Positions 9,177-17,714 of a DNA stretch of 64,000 bases are shown piece after piece. The notes under the pieces are model-generated. The model saw nothing but the letters and a program-made list of their open reading frames with translations, made no database searches and was not told the DNA's origin. Numbering within the stretch: position 1 is the first letter of the stretch; each line of letters begins with the position of its first letter. Source of the stretch: Enterococcus pseudoavium NBRC 100491 (lineage in GTDB: Bacteria; Bacillota; Bacilli; Lactobacillales; Enterococcaceae); assembly GCF_001544295.1 (NCBI RefSeq), contig NZ_BCQF01000004.1, positions 62,001-126,000 on the forward strand, read 5' to 3'. Made by a program: the position numbers and the translations under genes.

Positions 9177-9548
9177 TTACTTTTTAAATTTATTTTGCAG
9201 GCCACGTTTGAGAACATCAAAAAAGCCTAATGATTGAACCATATGATCTGGATCAACATATTCTCGAATAGCTCGTAAAACTTTTTTAGGTTCTTTAGAA
9301 GCAAAAGAATACGTTCCACTTTTTTTTGTTTGAATTGCGTAACGGGGAATCCATTTTCCTTTAAATACGACCGAAGCCACTACATAATCAACCTCTTCCC
9401 AAGGAATTTGAACGAATTTGCGAGCATCACGATTGTTGAAAAATTCAAATCCCTTGTCACCAATCATGATTTTTCCATAATCAGCAATTCCTAAGTATGA
9501 GGTAGCATCGATTGTCAAATCGACCTTTGTATTGATTGATTGAACCAT
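9177..9548 (-). CDS. manO: DUF956 family protein (ManO-like)
   Basis: A 123-residue protein of the DUF956 family, recognised by its start (VQSINTKVDLTIDATSYLGIADYGKIMIGDKGFEFF, cited here as residues 2-37 only in outline) and by its place directly after a Man-family PTS operon. The family is known in lactic acid bacteria as ManO and is thought to affect expression of the mannose PTS; the molecular role is not settled. No signal peptide or membrane segment is visible. It is separated from manZ by a strong terminator and has its own possible promoter. Confidence 0.8.
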   Translation of the reverse strand: MVQSINTKVDLTIDATSYLGIADYGKIMIGDKGFEFFNNRDARKFVQIPWEEVDYVVASVVFKGKWIPRYAIQTKKSGTYSFASKEPKKVLRAIREYVDPDHMVQSLGFFDVLKRGLQNKFKK

Positions 9549-9582
9549 TAGACCTACTCCATTTCTCTATATGTATCTGTTC

Positions 9583-9611
9583 ATTATATCCATTATAGCT
9601 TGATTAAGCAA
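9583..9611 (-). promoter_or_regulatory. possible promoter for manO
   Basis: Minus strand: -35 TTGCTT (9606-9611), 17-bp spacer, -10 TATAAT (9583-9588). It starts directly after the manZ terminator, which would let manO be made independently of the operon. Confidence 0.5.
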
Positions 9612-9640
9612 AAAATGCTCGGGCAAGCCCGAGCATTTTT
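9611..9640 (-). terminator. terminator of the mannose PTS operon
   Basis: A 14-bp perfect stem (9611-9624 with 9627-9640) with a GGGC/GCCC core and flanking A and T runs, located 14 bp after the manZ stop codon. Confidence 0.92.
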
Positions 9641-9654
9641 AAAGATTGACTTTC

Positions 9655-10566
9655 TTACATAATACCTAATACGTGTAAGCCAACACCGACTACGAACAAA
9701 CCAAGGATGATAACGATTGGAGAAACTTTTTTCTTCAATAACCACATGCAAAGTAATGTTAATAGTAATGCAGCAAGACCAGGAATCAATTGATCTAAGT
9801 TATCTTGTAAAGTCGTAACTTTTGAGCTATCTAATGAAAGACCTGAAGCTTGTTGAGCCAAGGCTTCTTTAACTCCTTGCGCACCATCTGGTAATTTATC
9901 CCATTCGATATAAGCACCTTTATCCAATTTAACAGTCGAAACAACTGGTGTAAATTTCACATTTACCCAACGTTGGACTAAGGCACCTAGTACGAACATA
10001 CCTAGGATAGACGCACCTTTAGTAACTTTTTGTAATAATCCACCTGAAAGGTCATCAGTGATTTTAGAACCAGCACGGTAGCCGAATTCTTGTGTATACC
10101 ACATGAATGCCCAACGAATAATATTCCAAGCAAGGAAGAAAATGATTGGTCCCATGATGTTTCCAGCCATAGCTAGAGAAGCTCCTAAGGCACCTAACAT
10201 CGGACGTACAGTAAACCAGAAGACTGGGTCACCAACACCGGCTAAAGGTCCCATCATACCAACCTTAACCCCTTGAATAGCTACATCATCAACAGGAGCG
10301 CCATTTGCGCGTTCTTCTTCAAGCGCTAAAGTTACCCCTATGATTGGTGAAGCGATATATGGGTGAGTGTTAAAGAATTCCAAGTGACGTTGCATTGCTG
10401 CTATCCGGTCTTCTTTAGTTGAATATAATTTTTTGATTGCTGGCAACATTGCGTAACACCAACCACCATTTTGCATACGTTCATAGTTCCATGATCCTTG
10501 AATGAAGGTAGAACGCCATGCAACGGCTAAACGATCTTTTTTACTTAATTCGATTTTTTCTGCCAT
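9655..10566 (-). CDS. manZ: mannose/glucose PTS component EIID
   Basis: One of the two membrane subunits of the Man-family permease, working with ManY. The 303-residue protein has the IID signatures WNYERMQNGGWCYAMLPA, GVKVGMMGPLAGVGDPVFWFT and a hydrophobic C-terminal part with membrane segments. The start ATG follows a GGAGGAG site, 21 bp after the manY stop. ManYZ homologues in enterococci are also receptors for class IIa bacteriocins (established for the family). Confidence 0.96.
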   Translation of the reverse strand: MAEKIELSKKDRLAVAWRSTFIQGSWNYERMQNGGWCYAMLPAIKKLYSTKEDRIAAMQRHLEFFNTHPYIASPIIGVTLALEEERANGAPVDDVAIQGVKVGMMGPLAGVGDPVFWFTVRPMLGALGASLAMAGNIMGPIIFFLAWNIIRWAFMWYTQEFGYRAGSKITDDLSGGLLQKVTKGASILGMFVLGALVQRWVNVKFTPVVSTVKLDKGAYIEWDKLPDGAQGVKEALAQQASGLSLDSSKVTTLQDNLDQLIPGLAALLLTLLCMWLLKKKVSPIVIILGLFVVGVGLHVLGIM

Positions 10567-10587
10567 TTTATTTCTCCTCCTTCAAGA

Positions 10588-11391
10588 TTAATAGTCATTC
10601 AAAATGTCGCCTAGCGGATCACCAGTATTGCTTCCGCCGCCATTAGATGAACCGCCAGAACTTTCTTGTAGGTTCAAGTAAATCAAAGCGAATGCAACTG
10701 CGATAACACCAAGTGCGATCAATGTTAATTGAGAAATAGCTGCAATTGCAAAACCAATTGCAAAGAATGGCCAAACTTCTTTAGTAGCCATCATGTTGAT
10801 AACCATTGCGTAACCAACGGCAACAACCATACCACCACCGATAGCCATACCATCAGTTAACCATGCAGGCATTGATTCTAAGAATCCACGTACTGTATCA
10901 GCAGGGATAACTAATAATGCAGCAGCAGGAACAGCGATCCGCACACCTTGCATAGCTACAGCGATCAGGTGCCACATTTCAACTTTGCGCATTTCACCTT
11001 TTTCAGCAGCAGCATCCATGAAGTGAACGATTGGCACAGCCAATGTACGAACGATCATAGTTAAGAATAAACCAGCAACAGCTAGAGGAACAGCGATTGC
11101 GATAGCTGAAGATACACCTTTAACCCCTTGACCACCTAAAACTAAAATAATTGCAGATGCAACAGATGCTAACGCAGCATCCGGTGCTACGGCAGCCCCG
11201 ATGTTTGCCCAACCTAAGGCGATCATTTGAAGTGAGCCGCCAAGAACGATCCCAGCTTCTAAGTTACCGGTAACTAAACCGATTAATGTACATGCTACTA
11301 GCGGTTGGTGGAATTGGAATTCATCCAAGATCCCTTCCATACCTGCTAGAAAGGCAACGATTACTACTAATACCATTGAAATACCAGACAT
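10588..11391 (-). CDS. manY: mannose/glucose PTS component EIIC
   Basis: A 267-residue, multi-pass membrane subunit of the Man-family PTS. The segment FHQPLVACTLIGLVTGNLEAGIVLGGSLQMIALGW (residues about 26-60) is characteristic, as is the GANIGAAVAPDAALAS-like stretch after it. The C-terminus ends in a Gly/Ser-rich tail (residues 245-262). It lies 33 bp after manX and 21 bp before manZ. Confidence 0.96.
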   Translation of the reverse strand: MSGISMVLVVIVAFLAGMEGILDEFQFHQPLVACTLIGLVTGNLEAGIVLGGSLQMIALGWANIGAAVAPDAALASVASAIILVLGGQGVKGVSSAIAIAVPLAVAGLFLTMIVRTLAVPIVHFMDAAAEKGEMRKVEMWHLIAVAMQGVRIAVPAAALLVIPADTVRGFLESMPAWLTDGMAIGGGMVVAVGYAMVINMMATKEVWPFFAIGFAIAAISQLTLIALGVIAVAFALIYLNLQESSGGSSNGGGSNTGDPLGDILNDY

Positions 11392-11424
11392 TATAAGCCC
11401 TCCTATTTAAGTTAATTATGTTGC

Positions 11425-12414
11425 TTACGCGTTTTTCAATTCATTTTTTGCTTTGTTTAGGATTTCATCCATGTTGTCTTTAGAATCATTTGGTACTTTA
11501 CGTACATCAAATTTGATTCCTTTTGCTTTTAATTTTTCAAAAGTATCAACATCTTCTTGTCCCATTGACAATACTTTACTTACTACGACTTTCCCAACTG
11601 AGTGAGCCATTGATCCAACGTTGACTTCCTTGATATCAACGCCGCCTTCAACTGCACGTAACACATCTTCAGGATTTTCAAATAACAACAACGCTTTAGT
11701 GTCACCGAAACGAGGGTCTTTTGAAATTTCGATCATTTTTTCGATTGGGATAACGTTAGCTTTTACACCTGGAGGCGCAGCTTGTTCGATCAAACGTTTC
11801 CGAAGATCATCTTTAGCTACTGCATCTGAAACAACGATAATCCGGTTAGGACCAGTTGTTTTCGTCCAAGCAGTGGCAACTTGTCCATGTAATAAACGAG
11901 AATCCACACGAGCCAATACAAATTTGATATGGCCATCGCCAAGGACCGTTCCTTCTGGAATTGCCCCAGTTGGTTGGCCGCCTTCTGCCGCTACTGGAGC
12001 TGCTTCTGCTGGTTCCAACTCTTCTGGACGAATTCTCACGCCTTCTTTTGCTGTTCCTGCGATATGAGCAGCAATTTCATGCGCAGTTTCCATTGAAAAA
12101 CGTGAAGCATAAGCTTCAATCAACATTGGTAAGTTCATACCGGCAACGATTGCCCACTTGTCTTTGTGTTCTTCAAACAAACTGTTAGCTTGGTTGAAAG
12201 GAGTTCCACCCCAAAGATCGACTAAGAACAATACTTCGTCTTGGTTTTCGAAAGAGGCAATTGCTTCTTTCATTTTTGCTTTAACGTCATCTGGACCTTC
12301 ACTCGGCATCAAAGTAACAGCTTTGACATTTTCTTGTTCTCCAAAGATCATCGCTCCGGATTGCAAGATACCATTAGCGAATTCGCCATGACTAGCAATG
12401 ATAATTCCTACCAT
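11425..12414 (-). CDS. manX: mannose/glucose PTS component EIIAB
   Basis: Cytoplasmic phosphocarrier of the Man-family PTS. The IIA domain (residues 1-130) has the active His in IIASHGEFA and the sequence LVDLWGGTPFN. An Ala/Pro/Glu-rich linker (about 135-160) leads to the IIB domain, with the active His in SRLLHGQVATAW. The 329-residue product starts at the second of two close ATGs (12414), which is seven bases from AGGAGG; the first ATG at 12420 is only one base away. It is the second gene of the operon. Confidence 0.96.
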   Translation of the reverse strand: MVGIIIASHGEFANGILQSGAMIFGEQENVKAVTLMPSEGPDDVKAKMKEAIASFENQDEVLFLVDLWGGTPFNQANSLFEEHKDKWAIVAGMNLPMLIEAYASRFSMETAHEIAAHIAGTAKEGVRIRPEELEPAEAAPVAAEGGQPTGAIPEGTVLGDGHIKFVLARVDSRLLHGQVATAWTKTTGPNRIIVVSDAVAKDDLRKRLIEQAAPPGVKANVIPIEKMIEISKDPRFGDTKALLLFENPEDVLRAVEGGVDIKEVNVGSMAHSVGKVVVSKVLSMGQEDVDTFEKLKAKGIKFDVRKVPNDSKDNMDEILNKAKNELKNA

Positions 12415-12488
12415 CTTCATACCTCCTACTATTATTGTTACAGCTCAAAAATATAAATAAGTTCTAAAAACCTGTAACCAAAATTAAT

Positions 12489-12989
12489 TTACTGCAGCAT
12501 CTTCTCTTTTTTGATCAATTGCATCAGATCGGTCTTTCTGTCAGTTGGAACTTGGCGAATTTCCAATTCGATGCCAGCCTCTGCTAATTTAACGAAAGCT
12601 TTTACATCTGCTTCATCCATGGAGATGAAATTAGTGACCATTTTCTTTCCTTCACTAAAACGCATTCCACCAATATTGACCACTTTTAGATCAACACCAG
12701 CTTCAACAACTTCGACCGCGTCTTGTGGTGAAGCAAACAACAACATGATCTTCATTCCGTCAAACAGTTGATCTTGATACACTTCAATCAATTTTCTTTT
12801 TGTGACGACATTGGACTTGATGCCAGGTGGTGCGGCTTGTTTTAGAAGGAATTTACGCAACTCGTCATTCGCAACCTCATCACTAACAACTAAGATACGT
12901 TCGATCCCTGTTGCCTTAGACCAAACTGTCGCTACCTGACCATGAATCAAACGATCATCGATTCGAGTGAGTCGAATATCCATTACCAT
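12489..12989 (-). CDS. stand-alone mannose-type PTS component EIIB
   Basis: A 166-residue IIB protein homologous to the C-terminal half of ManX, with the active-site His in DRLIHGQVATVWSKATG. The frame is open 28 codons further upstream, but the ATG at 12989 has AGGAGG at seven-base spacing. It is the first gene after the sigma-54 promoter, matching the E. faecalis mpt order where a separate IIB precedes IIAB-IIC-IID. Its contribution to transport is uncertain; a signalling role, for example phosphorylating or relieving ManR, is an inference. Confidence 0.93.
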   Translation of the reverse strand: MVMDIRLTRIDDRLIHGQVATVWSKATGIERILVVSDEVANDELRKFLLKQAAPPGIKSNVVTKRKLIEVYQDQLFDGMKIMLLFASPQDAVEVVEAGVDLKVVNIGGMRFSEGKKMVTNFISMDEADVKAFVKLAEAGIELEIRQVPTDRKTDLMQLIKKEKMLQ

Positions 12990-13082
12990 CCCAACACCTC
13001 CTGTTACTACAAGGCTTAGATGCCAAAAGACTTGTGCTACATTTTTTGAGTACAATAACACACAGGTACTCATCTATAATAA

Positions 13083-13098
13083 AGCAAGTGCCGTGCCA
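13083..13098 (-). promoter_or_regulatory. sigma-54 (RpoN) promoter of the mannose PTS operon
   Basis: The minus strand reads TGGCACGGCACTTGCT, an exact match to the -24/-12 consensus TGGCAC-N5-TTGCW. It lies about 95 bp upstream of the stand-alone IIB gene and just downstream of manR, which encodes the sigma-54 activator. Confidence 0.95.
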
Positions 13099-13142
13099 AA
13101 ATACACTAGCTAAAAATTCTTTCAGTATCACCATTTACAGCG

Positions 13143-13186
13143 ATACACAAAAAAGGATACAGTATACTGTATCCTTTTTTGTGTAT
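13143..13186. terminator. 44-bp perfect palindrome after manR (bidirectional terminator)
   Basis: All 22 positions of each arm pair, with no unpaired loop in the DNA; the centre is GTATAC. An A6/T6 block flanks the GGATAC core, which is typical of a bidirectional terminator. It lies directly after the manR stop and 45 bp upstream of the sigma-54 promoter, so it insulates that promoter from read-through. An added role as a binding site cannot be excluded. Confidence 0.82.
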
Positions 13187-13189
13187 TAT

Positions 13190-15967
13190 TTATGCGATAA
13201 TCTCTTCATTATTTTTAAGCAATTGATAAATATAGTAGCGCTCCGATGGTGGAATCGTGATCTGCAGCTGATTTTCCAATTCATTCAAGCCGCGATTCAT
13301 CACGATATTGTCAGTTACGCTCTGATAAGTGCGTTCTGATTCCTCATCGATTTTTAGTGGCTGTTGCAAAACTCCTCGCTCAATCACTCCTGCCATATGC
13401 ATCACAAAATTCACCATCAACGCATAATCGGAAGAATCGCCCTTGTCCTTGATTACCGTTTTAGCTAAGCGCCATAATGGTTCGATCAATTTGTTGGGGT
13501 TGATGAAGGTAAAACTCTCTTCCATAAATTTAATACACAACTCTTGGGCTTTATCCGCATCCAACACGACTTCTTCTTGCTCGGATAAATCATTTTCCAA
13601 TAGCAGTTCATCTAAAATTTGATCCGCCTTTTGATTAATGAATTTTTCCATCGGAATATAAGGTGCTCCAATTTTAGGATCCATGATCCCTGTCGTCGCT
13701 AAAATTTTATATTCTTCTTTAAAAACCGGAACCTTTATTTTGACGTCAGCAACCGCCAACGTCAATACTTCAATATGTTTCAAATTTCTTTGCTGCAAAG
13801 GCCGTTCGATAATTTCTTTTAAACGTTGAGCCGTCCCTTCACCGGAAGCGCAAATAGCTAGAATCGCTTGTTTCTCTATTGGTTCCGCCTTTTCTTGAAG
13901 GACATGTCCATAGCCACGAAAGCCTTGCAATGATTCATACAATTCATCCACACCGGAACCTAGCACACTCGATTTGCGTGCCGCTTCGATCAATAAAGGT
14001 GTCGTCACCATGTCTAAGGTGCAGACTTCGATACCGGTATCTTTTTGGATTTCTTCATTAAAAGTGGCAAGCGAACCCATATCTACCATAATCAAGACAC
14101 CGCTACCTTCGTCGATCTGAGTGACCGCCTCCCGCATTTTTTCATAAGCCACTCGTGGGTGCATATCCAGCGGCATATCTACCGCGATAATATTATTCAC
14201 GTCTAATAATTCCCGCACGACTTGCGCCATCGAAGTCGCTGTACTGTTTCCATGAGCTGCGACTACAACGCCAATCTTTCCAGCGGATTGATCTTCCCGT
14301 AATGAAACTAGCAAGACCGTTAAATAGTAGTCTTCACTCTCTGGAATGACCACCTGAAACTCTTTCTCCACCAAACGACGAATTTCTTGTGCTACCATAA
14401 ACTCGGTTGGATAATCCTTCGCCATTGCGCGGATATTAGCATTGGTCTCGCGGGTCTCACCAACATGGATCTTCTTCAAGAAAGAAGAAATATGCAGACT
14501 CATCGCATAAATAAAATTTTGCTGAAATTGTGTATCCAACCGCTCACTTACCAATACAGCAATTTGATTGCTGAGCTCAATCACATGCTTATCGACAAAT
14601 TCTGTCAGCCGTGTCTCGGTATCAAAACTAAATCCATGATCTTTATAAAATGATTTCAAATGAACATTGATATCGGTCGAAATAAAGTGATTGATCGTCT
14701 CTTGATCCAATCCTTCGGTCTTTAGTAAAGCCGCTTTATCCCCGATGATATCGTATAAATTATAAGGCAACTCGTATGTATCTGTTTTGATCAACTCATC
14801 AATCTCATTGGGAGTAACGACCATTTCCGGCTCAAGATAAGGAGAAACATCCGTTGATTTGATTCGATCGGCAGAAAGTTGGACTAAGCCGGCTTTGATC
14901 CCTTCGGTCAAATCATTTAAAGTGATATGAATCTCTTCTTGCATCATATGATTCATAAATCCTCGAGCACAAACCAACTGAATATTCGATTTCAACTGGC
15001 CAACGTTTCCATACGAAACACTCCCTAACAACGCTTTTACCACATCTTCTGTCAGCGTGATCTTCCGTTGGATCCGATTAGCTTCCATCGCAACCATTAC
15101 CCGTACCAAATCGACTTGTTCCGCGGCCGGTCGACTGCTGAATGCCGGCATTTGAATATTGATTGGAATTCGTCGGACAAACGTATCGAGTAGTGCTGAA
15201 TGGGGATCTTCTGTCGTCGCTCCAACGATCCGAACGTCAGCAAAACGATTTTTACCCGTCTCGCCTAAACGGCTGTATGTTCCGTGATCCATAAAGTAGA
15301 AAATCATTTCTTGACCTTCTGGTGGCAAGCGGTGAATCTCATCTAAAAACAGCATTCCACCATCAGCTTGTTGAATCAAGCCATCTTTATCGGTATCCGC
15401 TCCCGTAAATGCGCCTTTTTCATAACCAAATAAATGACTCATCAATAATTCAGGATTGTTAGCATAGTCAGCGCAGTTAAACACAATCAACTCATGTTCA
15501 GGATTTACTACACCTTCTGCTTGAGCAAATTGGAACATGGCGTGGGCAAAAAAAGTTTTACCAGATCCGGTTGGTCCGGTAATCAAACAGTTCAATCCCC
15601 GCGGTGGATATAAAATCGCCGCTTTGGCTTGTTCTACCGCATTGCGCATACTACCGGCCGAACCAATGATCTGAGTAAAGACATTTCTGGTCGTTTTGTT
15701 TAAAATCTTTTTCTCCGGAGGCTCCACCACCGGTGATTCTGCTTCAGGGGTTCCTGTGTCAAACGACGATACTACTACTGATTGAGACGAAACAAAATAG
15801 CGTACCGGTCGACCTTCACTTTTGCTTAGTTGACCATTCTTAACAAGTAGATTCAAATCTTTACTGGCATTCGTCCGTTGGATGTCTAATGAATCTGCTA
15901 CATCTTTGGTCGTTACATTCGCATTTTCCGCGACAAAACGATAAATACGATCAATTCGTCGTTCCAT
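13190..15967 (-). CDS. manR: sigma-54-dependent activator of the mannose PTS operon (LevR/ManR type)
   Basis: A 925-residue PTS-controlled enhancer-binding protein. Order: winged HTH (residues 1-60), AAA+ domain with Walker A GPTGSGKT (131-138), the sigma-54 contact loop GAFTGA (185-190) and Walker B GGMLFLDE (203-210), PRD1 around 440-540, a Man-type EIIA domain (VVVAAHGNSTATSM), a Gat-type EIIB-like domain with Cys in CASGEGTAQRL, and PRD2 near the C-terminus. This is the LevR/ManR architecture. It lies just upstream of a perfect -24/-12 promoter, on the same strand, and is thus very likely the activator of the operon that follows. Confidence 0.95.
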   Translation of the reverse strand: MERRIDRIYRFVAENANVTTKDVADSLDIQRTNASKDLNLLVKNGQLSKSEGRPVRYFVSSQSVVVSSFDTGTPEAESPVVEPPEKKILNKTTRNVFTQIIGSAGSMRNAVEQAKAAILYPPRGLNCLITGPTGSGKTFFAHAMFQFAQAEGVVNPEHELIVFNCADYANNPELLMSHLFGYEKGAFTGADTDKDGLIQQADGGMLFLDEIHRLPPEGQEMIFYFMDHGTYSRLGETGKNRFADVRIVGATTEDPHSALLDTFVRRIPINIQMPAFSSRPAAEQVDLVRVMVAMEANRIQRKITLTEDVVKALLGSVSYGNVGQLKSNIQLVCARGFMNHMMQEEIHITLNDLTEGIKAGLVQLSADRIKSTDVSPYLEPEMVVTPNEIDELIKTDTYELPYNLYDIIGDKAALLKTEGLDQETINHFISTDINVHLKSFYKDHGFSFDTETRLTEFVDKHVIELSNQIAVLVSERLDTQFQQNFIYAMSLHISSFLKKIHVGETRETNANIRAMAKDYPTEFMVAQEIRRLVEKEFQVVIPESEDYYLTVLLVSLREDQSAGKIGVVVAAHGNSTATSMAQVVRELLDVNNIIAVDMPLDMHPRVAYEKMREAVTQIDEGSGVLIMVDMGSLATFNEEIQKDTGIEVCTLDMVTTPLLIEAARKSSVLGSGVDELYESLQGFRGYGHVLQEKAEPIEKQAILAICASGEGTAQRLKEIIERPLQQRNLKHIEVLTLAVADVKIKVPVFKEEYKILATTGIMDPKIGAPYIPMEKFINQKADQILDELLLENDLSEQEEVVLDADKAQELCIKFMEESFTFINPNKLIEPLWRLAKTVIKDKGDSSDYALMVNFVMHMAGVIERGVLQQPLKIDEESERTYQSVTDNIVMNRGLNELENQLQITIPPSERYYIYQLLKNNEEIIA

Positions 15968-16230
15968 TCAGTCACCTTCTCTATTAGTGTATTCCTAATA
16001 TCAATCATCTATAGTTTTTATTAAAAAGTCAAATATTCCGCTATAAAACAATACACTATATTTTAAAAAAATAAAAGTTTTGCCGGAAGTTAATCTTTCG
16101 GCTATAAACATATTTAATATTTTTTACCATTTCTTAGTATTTTAGCTATCCATTTTAGAAACAAACTGGAATTAGCGAATATATTTTTTTTAATCATTCA
16201 AATAAATCATCTCTCCACGTTGCCTACGAA
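15968..16230. other. AT-rich spacer upstream of manR
   Basis: About 260 bp of AT-rich DNA between manR and the trkH terminator. It must hold the manR promoter, but no hexamer pair stands out; no gene or RNA structure is visible. Confidence 0.45.
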
Positions 16231-16261
16231 AAAATCTTATCCTAAAACAGGATAAGATTTA
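16231..16261 (-). terminator. terminator of trkA-trkH
   Basis: A 12-bp perfect stem (16232-16243 with 16249-16260) followed by T residues on the minus strand, shortly after the trkH stop codon. Confidence 0.85.
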
Positions 16262-16268
16262 AAATAGT

Positions 16269-17708
16269 TTAACTCTTCCAAAAAGATTTTGAAAATAGCA
16301 ATAAGATGGGAAACATCTCTAAGCGACCCGCTAACATTGCAAAAGAGAGCGTCCATTTAGAAAGATCTGATAAAAAACCAAAATTCCCGGTAGGACCTAC
16401 CGCCTTGAAACCTGGTCCGACATTATTGATACAAGTGGCGACTGCGGAAAAAATCGTCTGGAAATTGATGTCTTCCAGCGAGAGAATCAATAATGAAATG
16501 ACGAAAACCAATAAATATAGAACCAAATAGGCATGGATATTTCCAATTGTCTTAGGTGTAATCGTCTCTCCTTCGTATTCCAATGAAGTAACACTGCGGG
16601 AGTGAGTGATCTTCTTCAATTCTTGTAAGGCGTTTTTCAGTAAGATTTGAATTCGCGAAACTTTGATACCACCCCCGGTCGAACCAGCACAAGCCCCCAC
16701 AAACATTAACAGCAATAGGATCACCTGTGAAAACATGGGCCACAAATCGTAATTTGTCGTGGTAAATCCTGTCGTGGTAATGATTGACGCAACTTGAAAG
16801 ACTGCATAGCGAAAAGCCTGTAAATAAGACGAGAACTGTGACGAAATATTGATTGTAATCAGCAGCGTCGAGACCGTGATAACCCCTAAATAACCGCGCA
16901 GCTCCTCACTTTTTAAAACCGGAAGAATCTTGCCAATCAAAAAGAAATAAATCAAATTAAAATTGATCCCAAACAAAATCATAAACACAGTAATCACACC
17001 CTCGATGTAGGCACTGCCATAGCCCGTAATTCCAGCATCACTCATAGCAAAACCCCCGGTGCCCGCTGTCGCAAAGGAATTTAAGACACTGTCAAAAAGT
17101 GGCATACCGCCTAAAGCCAGTAAAATAATTTGGATCACGGTCAACACCGTATAAATGACATATAAAATCCGAGCCGTCACACTTACTTTAGAAACCAATT
17201 TACCAATAATTGGTCCCGGCATCTCTGCTTTTAAAATGTGCATCGTTCGACCAGAAGCGAGGGGGATGAAGGCCACTGTGAAGACCAAAATCCCCATACC
17301 ACCGACCCAGTGAGTAAAACTACGCCAAAATAAACTCGCATGGCTGATTTCCTTCAATGTCGTTAGAATAGACGAGCCGGTCGTCGTAAACCCCGAGACA
17401 GTTTCAAAAAAAGCATCTGCCAACGAAGGAATTTCACCCGATACCATAAAAGGCAGACAACCAAATAGCGACAACAAGGTCCAACTGACGCCTACGATAA
17501 GGAAGCCTTCTTTAGCATAAATCGTCCGATTTTTCGGTTGCTTCCAACTCAGTAAAGTTCCCGCAAAAAAAGTCAATCCGGCAACCATACCGTAAGCAAT
17601 TGCCGCCTGTTCGTGATAAAACAAACCCACTAGGCACGGGAGTAGCAACAACAGCCCCTCGACCTTCAACAATTTACCGATCGTAAAGATAACCATTTTT
17701 CTATTCAT
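16269..17708 (-). CDS. trkH: TrkH/KtrB family potassium transporter, membrane subunit
   Basis: A 479-residue integral membrane protein that conducts K+ (or Na+/K+) uptake. It shows the four repeated pore-loop regions of the SKT superfamily, each with a selectivity glycine: FTTTGSSIL, ATAGTGGFAM, ITTTGFTTTNY and NNVGPGFKAVG. About ten membrane segments are visible. The length and the long N-terminal part favour TrkH rather than the shorter KtrB. It starts six bases after the stop of trkA, its regulatory partner. Confidence 0.92.
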   Translation of the reverse strand: MNRKMVIFTIGKLLKVEGLLLLLPCLVGLFYHEQAAIAYGMVAGLTFFAGTLLSWKQPKNRTIYAKEGFLIVGVSWTLLSLFGCLPFMVSGEIPSLADAFFETVSGFTTTGSSILTTLKEISHASLFWRSFTHWVGGMGILVFTVAFIPLASGRTMHILKAEMPGPIIGKLVSKVSVTARILYVIYTVLTVIQIILLALGGMPLFDSVLNSFATAGTGGFAMSDAGITGYGSAYIEGVITVFMILFGINFNLIYFFLIGKILPVLKSEELRGYLGVITVSTLLITINISSQFSSYLQAFRYAVFQVASIITTTGFTTTNYDLWPMFSQVILLLLMFVGACAGSTGGGIKVSRIQILLKNALQELKKITHSRSVTSLEYEGETITPKTIGNIHAYLVLYLLVFVISLLILSLEDINFQTIFSAVATCINNVGPGFKAVGPTGNFGFLSDLSKWTLSFAMLAGRLEMFPILLLFSKSFWKS

Positions 17709-17714
17709 CGTGTT

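Noticed and set aside
11621-12067. 148-codon open frame opposite manX
   Set aside because: Antisense to a well-supported PTS gene; no ribosome site or known motif.
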